From Bacteroidota bacterium (GTDB lineage: Bacteria > Bacteroidota > Ignavibacteria > UBA10030), in NCBI GenBank assembly GCA_003519375.1, contig DOWV01000380.1, positions 1 to 12,856 of the forward strand: a stretch of DNA of 12,856 bases, read 5' to 3'. Numbering within the stretch: the stretch's first letter is position 1; each line of letters opens with the position of its first letter. The notes below the pieces were generated by a model. It did not search any database and had not been told where the DNA came from. It saw only the letters and a list, made by a program, of their open reading frames with translations. The position numbers and the translations under genes are program-made. Shown here in pieces: positions 1-7,092 of this stretch.

Positions 1-28
1 TGAGGGGCCAAAATCAACGCAACCGGTT

Positions 29-53
29 TCAGGATCCGACATCAGGATCCGAC
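29..53. repeat. two-copy 12-bp direct repeat
   Basis: TCAGGATCCGAC occurs at 29-40 and again at 42-53, separated by one base. It lies just downstream of the stop of the minus-strand MFS gene. Only two copies are visible. The repeat sits close to the window edge, so a larger array to the left cannot be excluded. No function can be assigned. Confidence 0.6.
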
Positions 54-81
54 TTGACTGCACGCTCACATCCCGCCGCGC

Positions 82-1332
82 TCACTTCTCTTTCACTGGA
101 GTTGAAACCGCTAGGTCTCTTCCGCGCCACGCGAACCAGAGCGTACCAAGCACACCGAAGCCGAACGCTACCTTGAGGTTGAGTTCCGGCGATACGCTCC
201 ATAAAAGGCCCCCGCCGAATGCAGCGAAAGCGACGAGCACATCCCGGGCGAGATAGTACAGTCCGAACATCGCCGCTTTGCGTCCCTCCGGCGCCAGATC
301 CATGATCAACGCCTTACGGGTCGGTTCACCGAATTCCTTCAGTCCGCGGACAACGAACGCTGCGATCAGCGGCCCGAGCGACTGTGAATAGAGCAACACC
401 ACCGGGAAACAGGTGAAGAAGACGAACGTGATCAGCACGAATGGCTTCTTGCCAAAGCGGTCAGCCATGTACGCCACCGGGATGTACACCAATACCGCTG
501 TGAAGCTCTCGATCGCAGAAAGCCAGCCGAACGTGAGCTCCGAGACGGGATGGAGCACGTGGCGTGTGGCCCAGATAACGACGAAAGCATCCGGGATTCG
601 CTCGCAGAAGCGGATCAGGATATCCGACCAGAGAAGATTCCTCAGATCGCCCGGCATCTCACGCCACAGCCGGAACGGGTTTGGCTCAGCAACCTTTACG
701 TCCCTGGAGTCGTCGGTGATCAAGCGCTGCTGCAAGATGGAGGCGCCCAGAGCGAGCACAAGCGCCAGCATGAACGCCGCCCGCACACCCATCCCGACGC
801 CCCAAATCGCGATGCAGACGCCACCAAGCACAGGCCCCAGCATTTTGGGTACCCGTCTGACCAGCGATATGACCGACACACCCATGGTTCGCCGATTCTT
901 CGGCACAAGCTTCGAGAGCAGATCCATCGTGGCGGGCAAAGAAATTGCCGACCAGGAGATGAAGAAAGCCGCGCCGATCAGAACCGCCCACCAGGCTCGG
1001 ATGAGTATGACACACAGGTACCCGATCATGGAAAGGAGGTTGAAAATCAGCAGCGCCCGTTTCGTACCCAGACGATCACTCAGATATCCCCCGGGGAAGG
1101 AATAGAGAGCAGAGAGTAGATCGTCCATTCCCGCCAACAGGCCGATTGCCAGGACGGCCGTTGAGGCCTGTGCCAGCTGTTGCAGGTAGAGAGGCAGGAA
1201 GCGCTCGGCCATGTGCTCCCCCATCCCCAGGAGCACGATCATCCCGAGCAGCCCGACCATGCTTCGCTTCTGAGTAAGGAAAGCCTGTACTCGCATCCAT
1301 CCGGATGGTGTCGAGGAAGATGAGTCGCTCAC
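82..1332 (-). CDS. MFS transporter (major facilitator superfamily permease)
   Basis: Inner-membrane secondary transporter of the major facilitator superfamily, about 416 residues with roughly 12 hydrophobic segments, the normal family length. The MFS motif A is clear in the loop after the second helix (GGYLSDRLGTKR, residues 81-92). A degenerate copy (AYMADRFGKKP, residues 287-297) sits at the equivalent place in the second half, as expected from the internal duplication. The conserved-looking segment GLKEFGEPTRKA lies near residue 330. I chose the GTG at 1332 because AAAGG sits 7 nt upstream. The frame stays open to a TTG at 1380, and an ATG at 1296 is also possible. The GTG overlaps the stop of a possible small upstream ORF as GTGA, which could couple their translation. 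It is divergent from the AraC-type gene, which may once have regulated it. The substrate is not predictable; drug efflux or metabolite export are the usual roles of such proteins. Confidence 0.9.
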   Translation of the reverse strand: MSDSSSSTPSGWMRVQAFLTQKRSMVGLLGMIVLLGMGEHMAERFLPLYLQQLAQASTAVLAIGLLAGMDDLLSALYSFPGGYLSDRLGTKRALLIFNLLSMIGYLCVILIRAWWAVLIGAAFFISWSAISLPATMDLLSKLVPKNRRTMGVSVISLVRRVPKMLGPVLGGVCIAIWGVGMGVRAAFMLALVLALGASILQQRLITDDSRDVKVAEPNPFRLWREMPGDLRNLLWSDILIRFCERIPDAFVVIWATRHVLHPVSELTFGWLSAIESFTAVLVYIPVAYMADRFGKKPFVLITFVFFTCFPVVLLYSQSLGPLIAAFVVRGLKEFGEPTRKALIMDLAPEGRKAAMFGLYYLARDVLVAFAAFGGGLLWSVSPELNLKVAFGFGVLGTLWFAWRGRDLAVSTPVKEK

Positions 1333-1610
1333 GAAGCCGCCTTTGCAGAATCTGCGTTCATATGCACCGTTACGTACCAACGCTCAACAGAAGTGCCCAT
1401 CACAGGTTTCGCGGCGACCTTTCGATGGGCAGAACAACCTGCCGCGACATCCAAAGCAGGGGCAATGTAAGCTATCGGTTTGATTAGTTCAAGAAAGACT
1501 GCGAGTGGGAAGCTCGCCGGCAGAAATGGAATCACGACCGGAAGGGGACGACGGGCATCTCCTGCGACAATGCTGCCTGTGACGTCCGCCCCGGCGGCAA
1601 TATTTTTCAT
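1329..1610 (-). CDS. possible small hypothetical protein upstream of the MFS gene
   Basis: A 93-codon ORF starting with ATG (MKNIAAGADV) and ending in TGA at 1331-1329, which overlaps the proposed GTG start of the MFS gene as GTGA. The middle holds a hydrophobic stretch (about residues 28-58) that could be one or two short membrane segments. The first half uses many GC-ending codons, as genuine genes here do; the second half looks less gene-like. Only a weak purine run (AAGAG) lies about 8 nt upstream of the ATG. I recognise no family. It may be a real coupled small gene, a decayed remnant, or a chance ORF in an otherwise empty divergent intergenic region of about 380 bases. Confidence 0.3.
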   Translation of the reverse strand: MKNIAAGADVTGSIVAGDARRPLPVVIPFLPASFPLAVFLELIKPIAYIAPALDVAAGCSAHRKVAAKPVMGTSVERWYVTVHMNADSAKAAS

Positions 1611-1713
1611 CGTGTCGCTCTTACGGCGGCGAACAGTGGCTGCACCGGAACATTTCGTCGATAACCCGTGTTCTATTCTCATCTCCTGACTGACCAAAGG
1701 CCTGCGACCAATC

Positions 1714-2271
1714 ATGATCTTCGACACGTGCGTTCCCGAACAACCTCTCGGCGCTTTCATCGAGCGCTTTATTTGCTATTCTGACTACAAAGTCGGGCAT
1801 GCCATCGATCGCTTCCTGCCAGATGGCAATACGGAGATCATCATCGACCTTACGGATACACCGCAGCCGATTTTCGACAATGTGACGCTACAGGAAATTC
1901 AATCGTGCAAGGAGTGCTGGGCATCGGGCGTGCGGACACAACCCATCAGCATTCCGAGCGGAAATGGCTCGGCGATGTTTATCATCATATTCAAGAAAGG
2001 AATGGCCGCCCCTTTTTTTCCCTTGCCGATTGAAATGTTCAAGCGAGCGGTCGGCGTAACCCCAAAGACCTATCTCCTGATCCACCGATTCCAGAAAGCC
2101 GTCCAGGAAATCGAGCGACGCCCGAACCTGGACTGCGCCCAGCTCGCCCTCGACTGCGGCTACTTTGACCAGTCCCACTTCGTGCATAGTTTCAAGCGCT
2201 TCTCCGGTTTCACGCCCACAGAGTATGTCTCCAGGAAAAACGGCATCCTCAACTATGTCCCCGTCGGGTAA
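1714..2271 (+). CDS. AraC-family transcriptional regulator with internal deletion (most of first HTH lost)
   Basis: An AraC-type DNA-binding regulator of 185 residues; full-length relatives are about 260-270. Residues 1-105 match the N-terminal ligand/effector domain of the DUF6597-type AraC group: a start around VPEQPLGAFIERF, then FLPDGNTEIIIDL, and FKKGMAAPFFPLP at the end. The sequence then jumps (near 2026-2031) straight to IEMFKRAVGVTPKTYL. In this family that segment is the end of the first helix-turn-helix plus the linker helix. The second helix-turn-helix is intact (LALDCGYFDQSHFVHSFKRF, then SGFTPTEY). So about 80 residues, comprising the interdomain linker and most of the first HTH, seem missing in frame. 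The product probably cannot bind DNA normally. The ATG at 1714 has only a distant AAAGG about 13 nt upstream. It is followed after 66 nt by the DUF1761 gene. The family assignment is sure; the deletion is judged from remembered family layout. Confidence 0.85.
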   Translation: MIFDTCVPEQPLGAFIERFICYSDYKVGHAIDRFLPDGNTEIIIDLTDTPQPIFDNVTLQEIQSCKECWASGVRTQPISIPSGNGSAMFIIIFKKGMAAPFFPLPIEMFKRAVGVTPKTYLLIHRFQKAVQEIERRPNLDCAQLALDCGYFDQSHFVHSFKRFSGFTPTEYVSRKNGILNYVPVG

Positions 2272-2277
2272 TTTTTT

Positions 2278-2305
2278 TACAATCGGTCCTCCCGTGTGGA
2301 TTGTA
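2278..2305. promoter_or_regulatory. 7-bp inverted repeat upstream of the DUF1761 gene (possible operator)
   Basis: TACAATC (2278-2284) and its exact complement GATTGTA (2299-2305) are separated by 14 nt, so the half-site centres are 21 bp apart, about two helical turns. The repeat lies between the AraC-type stop and the DUF1761 start. This fits a dimeric-protein site or a weak RNA hairpin. The T-run (2272-2278) precedes the stem rather than following it, so it is not a plus-strand intrinsic terminator. Function is inferred from position only. Confidence 0.4.
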
Positions 2306-2326
2306 TCTTATGAGAAACACTAACAA

Positions 2327-2333
2327 AAGGAGG
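2327..2333 (+). promoter_or_regulatory. strong ribosome binding site of the DUF1761 gene
   Basis: AAGGAGG, a full anti-16S match, sits 4 nt before the ATG at 2338 and fixes that start. Confidence 0.8.
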
Positions 2334-2337
2334 ATCT

Positions 2338-2745
2338 ATGGGAGATATGATCATTAATCATGTAGCTGTATTTGTCTGTGCCGTTCTCAACCTGGCCCTC
2401 GGCGCATTGTGGTATTCGCCGGCGCTGTTTTATCGCGCATGGCTCCGGGAAACCGGAATTCAGGAAGAGTCGCTCAAAAACGTAAATCCTGTAAAACTCT
2501 ACGGACTGACGTTTCTTCTTGCGCTGATCATATCGTACAACCTCGCCTTCTTTCTCGGGGACGCCAAGACCGACTGGTCGTGGGGACTCACGGCCGGCTT
2601 CCTTGCCGGCTTTGGCTGGGCGGCAATGATCTTTACAATCATCGCGCTCTTCGAGCGAAGATCGCTGCGGTACATTCTGATCAACGGCGGTTACATGGTG
2701 GTCTATTTCTCACTCACAGGATTCATACTCGGGTTGTGGAGGTGA
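2338..2745 (+). CDS. DUF1761 family integral membrane protein
   Basis: Small inner-membrane protein of 135 residues, the usual DUF1761 length. It has four predicted transmembrane helices at about residues 6-26, 54-74, 82-104 and 113-134. The family hallmark after the first helix is present (GALWYSPALFYRAW, residues 22-35), and the third helix carries the glycine-rich GFLAGFGWAAMIF. The biochemical function of the family is unknown, so none is assigned. It follows the AraC-type gene by 66 nt. The next gene starts 7 nt beyond its stop, and that gene's GGAGGTGA ribosome binding site overlaps this stop codon, so the two are probably cotranscribed and translationally coupled. It is the only one of the three genes in this group that appears intact. 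Confidence 0.9.
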   Translation: MGDMIINHVAVFVCAVLNLALGALWYSPALFYRAWLRETGIQEESLKNVNPVKLYGLTFLLALIISYNLAFFLGDAKTDWSWGLTAGFLAGFGWAAMIFTIIALFERRSLRYILINGGYMVVYFSLTGFILGLWR

Positions 2746-2751
2746 TTTAAC

Positions 2752-3469
2752 GTGTCCTTGAATCTCATCCTTTTGGGACTGTTCTCTTTCCTGACTCTTC
2801 CGAAAATGCAAGAAACATCGCCTGCGTATTACATCGCCTACAACGTGCTGATCGACTCAAAAGCCAGCAACTACGATGTGTTCGCGGTGGACCTCGACGG
2901 AAGCAACAAACGAAACATCACACACCACAACGACCTCGCATGGACCTATTTTGCGTGGAAGGAGAAGCTCTTCTTCTGCGATGTATGCCGACCCGACATT
3001 CTACCCCGACGGCAGGGACATCGTCTATCGGTACCGCAAGAACAAACGAGACCGGCAGGAGAAAGCGGAGCTCTGGACCATGGATCTTGAATCGCGCTCC
3101 AAGCGCGAGCTTAGCCACTATCCAGCCCATGACACCACCGCCCCATGGCACGCGTACAACGCGGGTCCACCCCGGTGGCACCCCACGGAGAACTTCATCA
3201 GCTATGAATCAGTGCAAAAGGGAAAGTCAAGCCTCTATGCGGTCACTCCCGATGGCAAGCAGCAATGGAAACTTCTCGACACCGACGTCACCGATCAGGG
3301 TTGGCACGATTGGAGCGACGACGGGAAGTGGCTCACCTTCGGAGGATCTGACTCGAAGCAGACACAGTACGACATCTATCTCCTCAACTGGCAGTCGAAA
3401 GCTCTGAAGAAACTGACGGATACTCCCTTCAGCTATCAGCAGGCTCCTGTGTTTGTCAGGGCAATGTAA
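2752..3469 (+). pseudogene. PD40/TolB-like beta-propeller protein, frameshifted with probable internal deletion
   Basis: Two consecutive frames encode the two ends of one WD40-like (PD40) propeller protein. The first frame starts at a GTG (2752) with GGAGG 8-9 nt upstream. It gives a hydrophobic N-terminus and one blade (YDVFAVDLDGSNKRNITHH, then FAWKEKLFF) and becomes nonsense after about 2975. The second frame resumes at AMYADPTFYPDGRDIVYRYR (from about 2978). It continues through PD40-type motifs (PRWHPTENFISYES, LYAVTPDGKQQWKL, WHDWSDDGKWLTF) to a normal end at 3469. The shift is +1. The join skips the part that normally follows the first blade, so I infer loss of roughly 80 codons as well as the frame change, rather than a single-base indel. 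Such proteins are usually exported or periplasmic and of unknown substrate. The adjacent AraC-type gene shows a similar internal loss. Without a frame restoration the product is a truncated 112-residue peptide. Confidence 0.75.
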
Positions 3470-3527
3470 CTCAGGGGGACGGGTTTCTTGAAAGTCCAAT
3501 CCCCGGGAGCGGGTTCCTGTGAATCTC

Positions 3528-3555
3528 GATTGAAGATCAACGATTGCTGATTGTA
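3528..3555. repeat. degenerate heptanucleotide tandem repeat (four units)
   Basis: Four consecutive 7-mers share the frame GAT(T/C)(G/A)xx: GATTGAA, GATCAAC, GATTGCT, GATTGTA. A weaker possible unit (GAATCTC) precedes them. Short heptanucleotide repeats of this kind are found between genes in several bacterial groups. No function is evident. Confidence 0.5.
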
Positions 3556-3578
3556 GAAGGATGTTTGGGAACGCGGGA

Positions 3579-3626
3579 AAGTGCGGCGCACCTCGACGAG
3601 ATCTCGCGTGAAGGTGCGTGGCACTT
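3579..3626. repeat. interrupted inverted repeat / potential long hairpin
   Basis: AAGTGC (3579-3584) pairs with GCACTT (3621-3626), and CGCACCT (3587-3593) pairs with AGGTGCG (3612-3618). They are separated by a symmetrical 2x2 internal loop (GG opposite TG). The 18-nt loop itself contains the 10-bp palindrome CGAGATCTCG (3597-3606). This gives 13 Watson-Crick pairs in two helices. There is no T-run after the stem, so it is not a standard terminator. It could be a relic of a dispersed element or a structured RNA segment. Confidence 0.45.
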
Positions 3627-3778
3627 CGCGGAGCGAGTCAGGATTTGATTCATCCCACTCAACGCACGCAGTCACCCGGAACGGGTCCATCATCCCTGCT
3701 GCCTCGGGTGAGACATTCTCGCAACATTCTTCTGACATTTCCCTCCCACTCTAGAAACGTACACCTCTCGCCTCGCGA

Positions 3779-3821
3779 ATTCCCCGGTTTTGGCTATTTT
3801 TGGGGAATGCGCACAATGTGC
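3779..3821 (+). promoter_or_regulatory. inverted repeat enclosing a Bacteroidetes-like -7 box, plus adjacent palindrome
   Basis: ATTCCCC (3779-3785) and GGGGAAT (3802-3808) are exact inverted copies 16 nt apart. The space between them holds TATTTTTG (3795-3802), a perfect fit to the TAnnTTTG -7 consensus of Bacteroidetes housekeeping promoters. No clear -33 TTG is visible at the right distance. The palindrome GCACA-A-TGTGC follows at 3811-3821. It could be a promoter with overlapping operator for the receptor operon, which starts about 420 nt downstream. Whether this organism uses that promoter type is not known. Confidence 0.3.
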
Positions 3822-4065
3822 ATACGAGGCTCTCTTCATTGATCCATCCCGAACCCAGCTGGTTCGTTTCTTCTTGAATCTGGAACTTTTTTTCCATAGG
3901 CTTCGACGTGGTCGCGTTGCTCTCCAATGGGGTGCCCCGGCATTCGGGTGAGTGGCGCAGTTCCGATGAAAGCGTCCGCGAGGAAGGATCCCACTAATCG
4001 TTCGTAGAGATATTTGAAGATTTCCCCGCACCGCGACCGAACCCGACCTGCACCGTGTTCAAGAA

Positions 4066-4092
4066 TTGTTCAACAACAGTCAAATCATTTTG
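4066..4092 (+). promoter_or_regulatory. weak candidate promoter for the receptor operon
   Basis: TTG (4066-4068) is followed after 16 nt by TCATTTTG (4085-4092), which matches TAnnTTTG at all but one defined position. The spacing is slightly short for a Bacteroidetes-type promoter. It would give a leader of about 140 nt before the ATG at 4241. This is a motif match only. Confidence 0.2.
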
Positions 4093-4226
4093 AGTTTCTC
4101 GTGTATCAGAGTTCACCGCCTGCAGCGTGGAGCGGCGAACTCGATGCGGCTCGCAGGCTGACAGTTCGCGAGCGCTGGTTTCTTCCATGTGTTGTCCGGT
4201 ATCTGACTGCTGCTGCCTCTTTAAAT

Positions 4227-4232
4227 AAAGGA
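4227..4232 (+). promoter_or_regulatory. ribosome binding site of the TonB-dependent receptor gene
   Basis: AAAGGA lies 8 nt before the ATG at 4241 and supports that start, which also begins a standard signal peptide. The preceding CTTTAAATAAAG is AU-rich and should keep the site unstructured. Confidence 0.6.
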
Positions 4233-4240
4233 TTCTCACT

Positions 4241-7075
4241 ATGAAGCGACTCCTCTTCTTTCTCACGCTGGCCTCTTCGCTCGTCATGGCACAGAACTCC
4301 GGGAAGATCTCCGGCCGCATCGTCGACTCCAGGAGCAACGAGCCACTTCCGATGGCGAACATAATCATCCGAGGCACCTCGTACGGAGCAGCGTCAGACG
4401 TCGACGGAAACTACTACATCCTCAATATGCCTCCGGGAGCCTACGACCTCACCGCATCGATCGTTGGATACCGTGCCGTGACAAAAACGAGCGTCATCGT
4501 CAACACCAACCGCACGACGACGGTCGACTTTTCGCTTGAAGAGACAGTAATTCAGGGTGCCGAGGTTGTCATCCTGGCAATACGGCCGGATGTTGAGAAG
4601 GAAAAGACTTCAACGAGCGAGATCCGGCGGGGCGAGGAAGTACTGAATGTACCAGGCATCCAGGACATCTCCGACGTGTTGACATTATCATCGGACGTGA
4701 GTGACGGTCACTTTCGCGGCGGCCGCGACAACGAGGAGCTGTACAATCTCCATGGTCTGGGAATTATGAATCCGCTCAACAGCGGATCTGCGTTCGATCC
4801 CATCATGAGCGCGGTGGAAGAGGTCGAGGTTATCACGAGCGGTTTCGGTGCACAGTATGGAAACGCCCAGTCAGGTATCGTGAATATCACCATGAAGGAA
4901 GGCTCAGCCACCAAATGGGCGGCACGCGCGGAAGTACGAACACGAGCGCCGGGACTCAAGCATTTTGGCCCGAGCGTTTGGGACCCCAAGGCCAACCCGT
5001 ATCTGAGCCTGCTCGATTCACCTGAAAAGTGGCTGGGTGGTGATCCGAGTTATCCCAACGGCTATTGGGGCGCGATCGGTTCCGGGTACTCGAGCCGGTA
5101 CGGGAAAGACACTTTGACGCTTGCAACAATGATCTACACCCTCTGGCGCCTGCAGGCCCACCGCGATTTCGGCAAGAACTATGACAACACCTGGGACTAT
5201 TCGCTCGATGCAAACGTCGGAGGGCCGCTGGCAGACAATGTCCGACTCTTCCTGGCCCTTCACACAAATAACAGCTCACCCATTCTGCCGACACCGGAAC
5301 CCAACCTCAGCCGGCAATTGATGGGCAACCTGGTGTATGACCTCGGAAACGGAAAGAGCCTTCGCTTGAGCGGTGCATATTCGAAAGCAGACGGCCACAC
5401 CCTCAGCGGCAGGACGACGACCGGGTGGTATGGCTGGATCTGGGACCGTGTGTTGAGTGTGAAGCGCACGAGCGATGAGAACATCCAGCTCGGTCTCCGT
5501 TGGACTCACGCGGTCAATCAAAGCACATATTACGAAGTGAAGTTAAACTCCCTCAAGACGACCTCCATCGACGGCTCACCCGTCATCGATCCCGGGGCAC
5601 TCGACGGCGTTTCCTCTCCTCTTATCTGGGAAGGATGGTTTAATCTCCCCGACGGGTTCACGTTTGGCGACCTTGATGCAGACTTCAGCACGGAAAAGAC
5701 CCGGACGATCAGCCTCGACGGATCTCTTACGAGCCAGGTCACCTCTTCACACATGCTGCTTGCCGGTATCCAGGGGAACTGGTACACGATCGACGTTCAC
5801 AATCTGAATTCGGTCGATTCAAGAAGCGGAGGGAGTCTCACCCAATACACCGCCAAGCCGTACGAGGTTGGTCTCTATGCTCAGGATAAGATGGAATTCG
5901 AGGGGATGATCGCGAATGTCGGACTGAGGCTGGACGTCTATAATGCAAATGTGATGTACTACAGCGACGTCTACGCCCCCTATCGGTACACGGACAGCCT
6001 TGGCGTGCAGAGAGTCGACGAGCGCTATGCGGAGAAATCGAAGACGCCGGTCATTGCACGCTTGCAGCCGCGCGCCGGGTTCTCCTTCCCCGTTTCGACC
6101 GAGACCGTTTTTCATGTGAACTACGGAACGTTCCTCCAGCGGCCTCCATTTGTCCGGATCATTTCTCAAACAGTGAACAGAAAAGAACTTTATAGTTACG
6201 GAGGAGCTCTGTCGGTGGTCGGGACCCTCGGAAATCCACGATTGCGGCCCGAGGTAACAAGCAGCTACGACATAGGCGTGACACAATCATTGGGAGAGGG
6301 CTTTACGCTCGACATCAGCGGGTACTACAAAGACGTGCGTGACCTGCTCCAGCAAGCCATCTACAGCTCGAAACAAGGGAACTATGTCACCTATATCAAC
6401 CGGGACTACGCAGATATCCGCGGATTTCGGATAGGATTTGCAAGGCGCAGAGGGATGCTCACCGGCACACTGAACTATACCTACGGAGTTGCGACCGGGA
6501 AGAACAGTTCGTCCGACGGCAATCAAGTCCCCACGATCTACGAGAGTGGACTATCCAGGGACCCGGTGCCGCAGGACATACTTCTGGATTTTGACAGAAC
6601 GCATAATCTCGTTGCCAACCTGGGTTTGAACACTCCCCAGGAATGGGGTCCGGTGTTGTTTGATGCTTATCCATTAGAGCGGATCACCGTTGCAGTGACG
6701 TCCTTCGCGCGCAGCGGCCGGCCGTATTCTTCGCGTCTCAATCCCGGAATTCTCATGAGCAAGAGGTCGCCGAATGAATACAACACCAACCTGAAGATTA
6801 CGAAGTACTTCTCACGTTTCTTCGGAACCAGTGCGTCGTTCTATGCCGAAGTGTCCAATTTGTTCGATACCAGAATTTATGACTACACCGCGGTCTTCAA
6901 TCCCGACCTGAACAATACCAGCAATCTCTCGAAATGGACGGTCAAGTACGAAAAGGGCGAAGATATCACCTACTACGAAGATGATCTCCGCCCGGGATTC
7001 CTGATCAACCAGGAATTCAGAATTTACTCCAATACGCCGAGAGCTATGAATTTCGGCATGGTTATCAATTTTTAG
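4241..7075 (+). CDS. TonB-dependent outer-membrane receptor with carboxypeptidase-regulatory-like domain
   Basis: An outer-membrane active transporter of 944 residues, energised by TonB-ExbB-ExbD. A Sec signal peptide (MKRLLFFLTLASSLVMA, cleavage near residue 17) leads into a CarboxypepD_reg-like domain (about 22-105; ISGRIVDSRSNEPLPMANI, then DVDGNYYILNMPPGAY). The plug domain follows (about 118-222) with RGGRDNE and ITSGFGAQYGNAQSGIVNI, then a long beta-barrel. Barrel hallmarks include a LRPEVTSSYDIG stretch near residue 667, NLFDTRIYDY near 872, and a terminal phenylalanine as expected for BAM insertion. Size and layout resemble SusC-type and siderophore receptors, but no SusD-like gene is next to it. 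The first gene of the likely operon, it is followed 17 nt later by the secreted protein. The ligand is unknown. The family call is certain; a partnership with the downstream gene products is inferred from position. Confidence 0.95.
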   Translation: MKRLLFFLTLASSLVMAQNSGKISGRIVDSRSNEPLPMANIIIRGTSYGAASDVDGNYYILNMPPGAYDLTASIVGYRAVTKTSVIVNTNRTTTVDFSLEETVIQGAEVVILAIRPDVEKEKTSTSEIRRGEEVLNVPGIQDISDVLTLSSDVSDGHFRGGRDNEELYNLHGLGIMNPLNSGSAFDPIMSAVEEVEVITSGFGAQYGNAQSGIVNITMKEGSATKWAARAEVRTRAPGLKHFGPSVWDPKANPYLSLLDSPEKWLGGDPSYPNGYWGAIGSGYSSRYGKDTLTLATMIYTLWRLQAHRDFGKNYDNTWDYSLDANVGGPLADNVRLFLALHTNNSSPILPTPEPNLSRQLMGNLVYDLGNGKSLRLSGAYSKADGHTLSGRTTTGWYGWIWDRVLSVKRTSDENIQLGLRWTHAVNQSTYYEVKLNSLKTTSIDGSPVIDPGALDGVSSPLIWEGWFNLPDGFTFGDLDADFSTEKTRTISLDGSLTSQVTSSHMLLAGIQGNWYTIDVHNLNSVDSRSGGSLTQYTAKPYEVGLYAQDKMEFEGMIANVGLRLDVYNANVMYYSDVYAPYRYTDSLGVQRVDERYAEKSKTPVIARLQPRAGFSFPVSTETVFHVNYGTFLQRPPFVRIISQTVNRKELYSYGGALSVVGTLGNPRLRPEVTSSYDIGVTQSLGEGFTLDISGYYKDVRDLLQQAIYSSKQGNYVTYINRDYADIRGFRIGFARRRGMLTGTLNYTYGVATGKNSSSDGNQVPTIYESGLSRDPVPQDILLDFDRTHNLVANLGLNTPQEWGPVLFDAYPLERITVAVTSFARSGRPYSSRLNPGILMSKRSPNEYNTNLKITKYFSRFFGTSASFYAEVSNLFDTRIYDYTAVFNPDLNNTSNLSKWTVKYEKGEDITYYEDDLRPGFLINQEFRIYSNTPRAMNFGMVINF

Positions 7076-7092
7076 CTTTGTGAGGAGCACTC

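Larger units (their letters stand above)
3470..4240. other. long intergenic region without a credible gene
   Basis: This 771-base stretch separates the broken PD40 gene from the receptor operon. The open frames in it on both strands have compositions unlike proteins and lack ribosome binding sites, so I call no gene. It contains a degenerate heptanucleotide repeat, an interrupted inverted repeat, a short inverted repeat enclosing a TATTTTTG box, an 11-bp palindrome and at least one further promoter-like motif; these are listed separately. The last 150-450 bases are probably the untranslated leader of the receptor operon. Confidence 0.7.

Noticed and set aside
413..1119. Two plus-strand open frames (230 and 189 codons) over the MFS gene
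   Set aside because: Their translations are low-complexity, charged and without motifs, and the minus strand encodes clear MFS signatures there.
1611..1760. Upstream extension of the small minus-strand ORF to 1760
   Set aside because: It would run over the start of the AraC-type gene, and its added residues look non-coding.
2272..2305. Intrinsic terminator after the AraC-type gene
   Set aside because: The T-run comes before the stem, not after it, on the plus strand, and the stem is AT-rich.
2960..2990. Programmed ribosomal frameshift in the PD40 gene
   Set aside because: There is no X XXY YYZ slippery heptamer or downstream structure, and the join also seems to skip a protein segment, so mutation or misassembly fits better.
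3436..4031. Minus-strand open frames of 100-113 codons in the intergenic region
   Set aside because: There is no ribosome binding site or domain, the composition is unlike protein, and they overlap repeats and promoter-like sequence.
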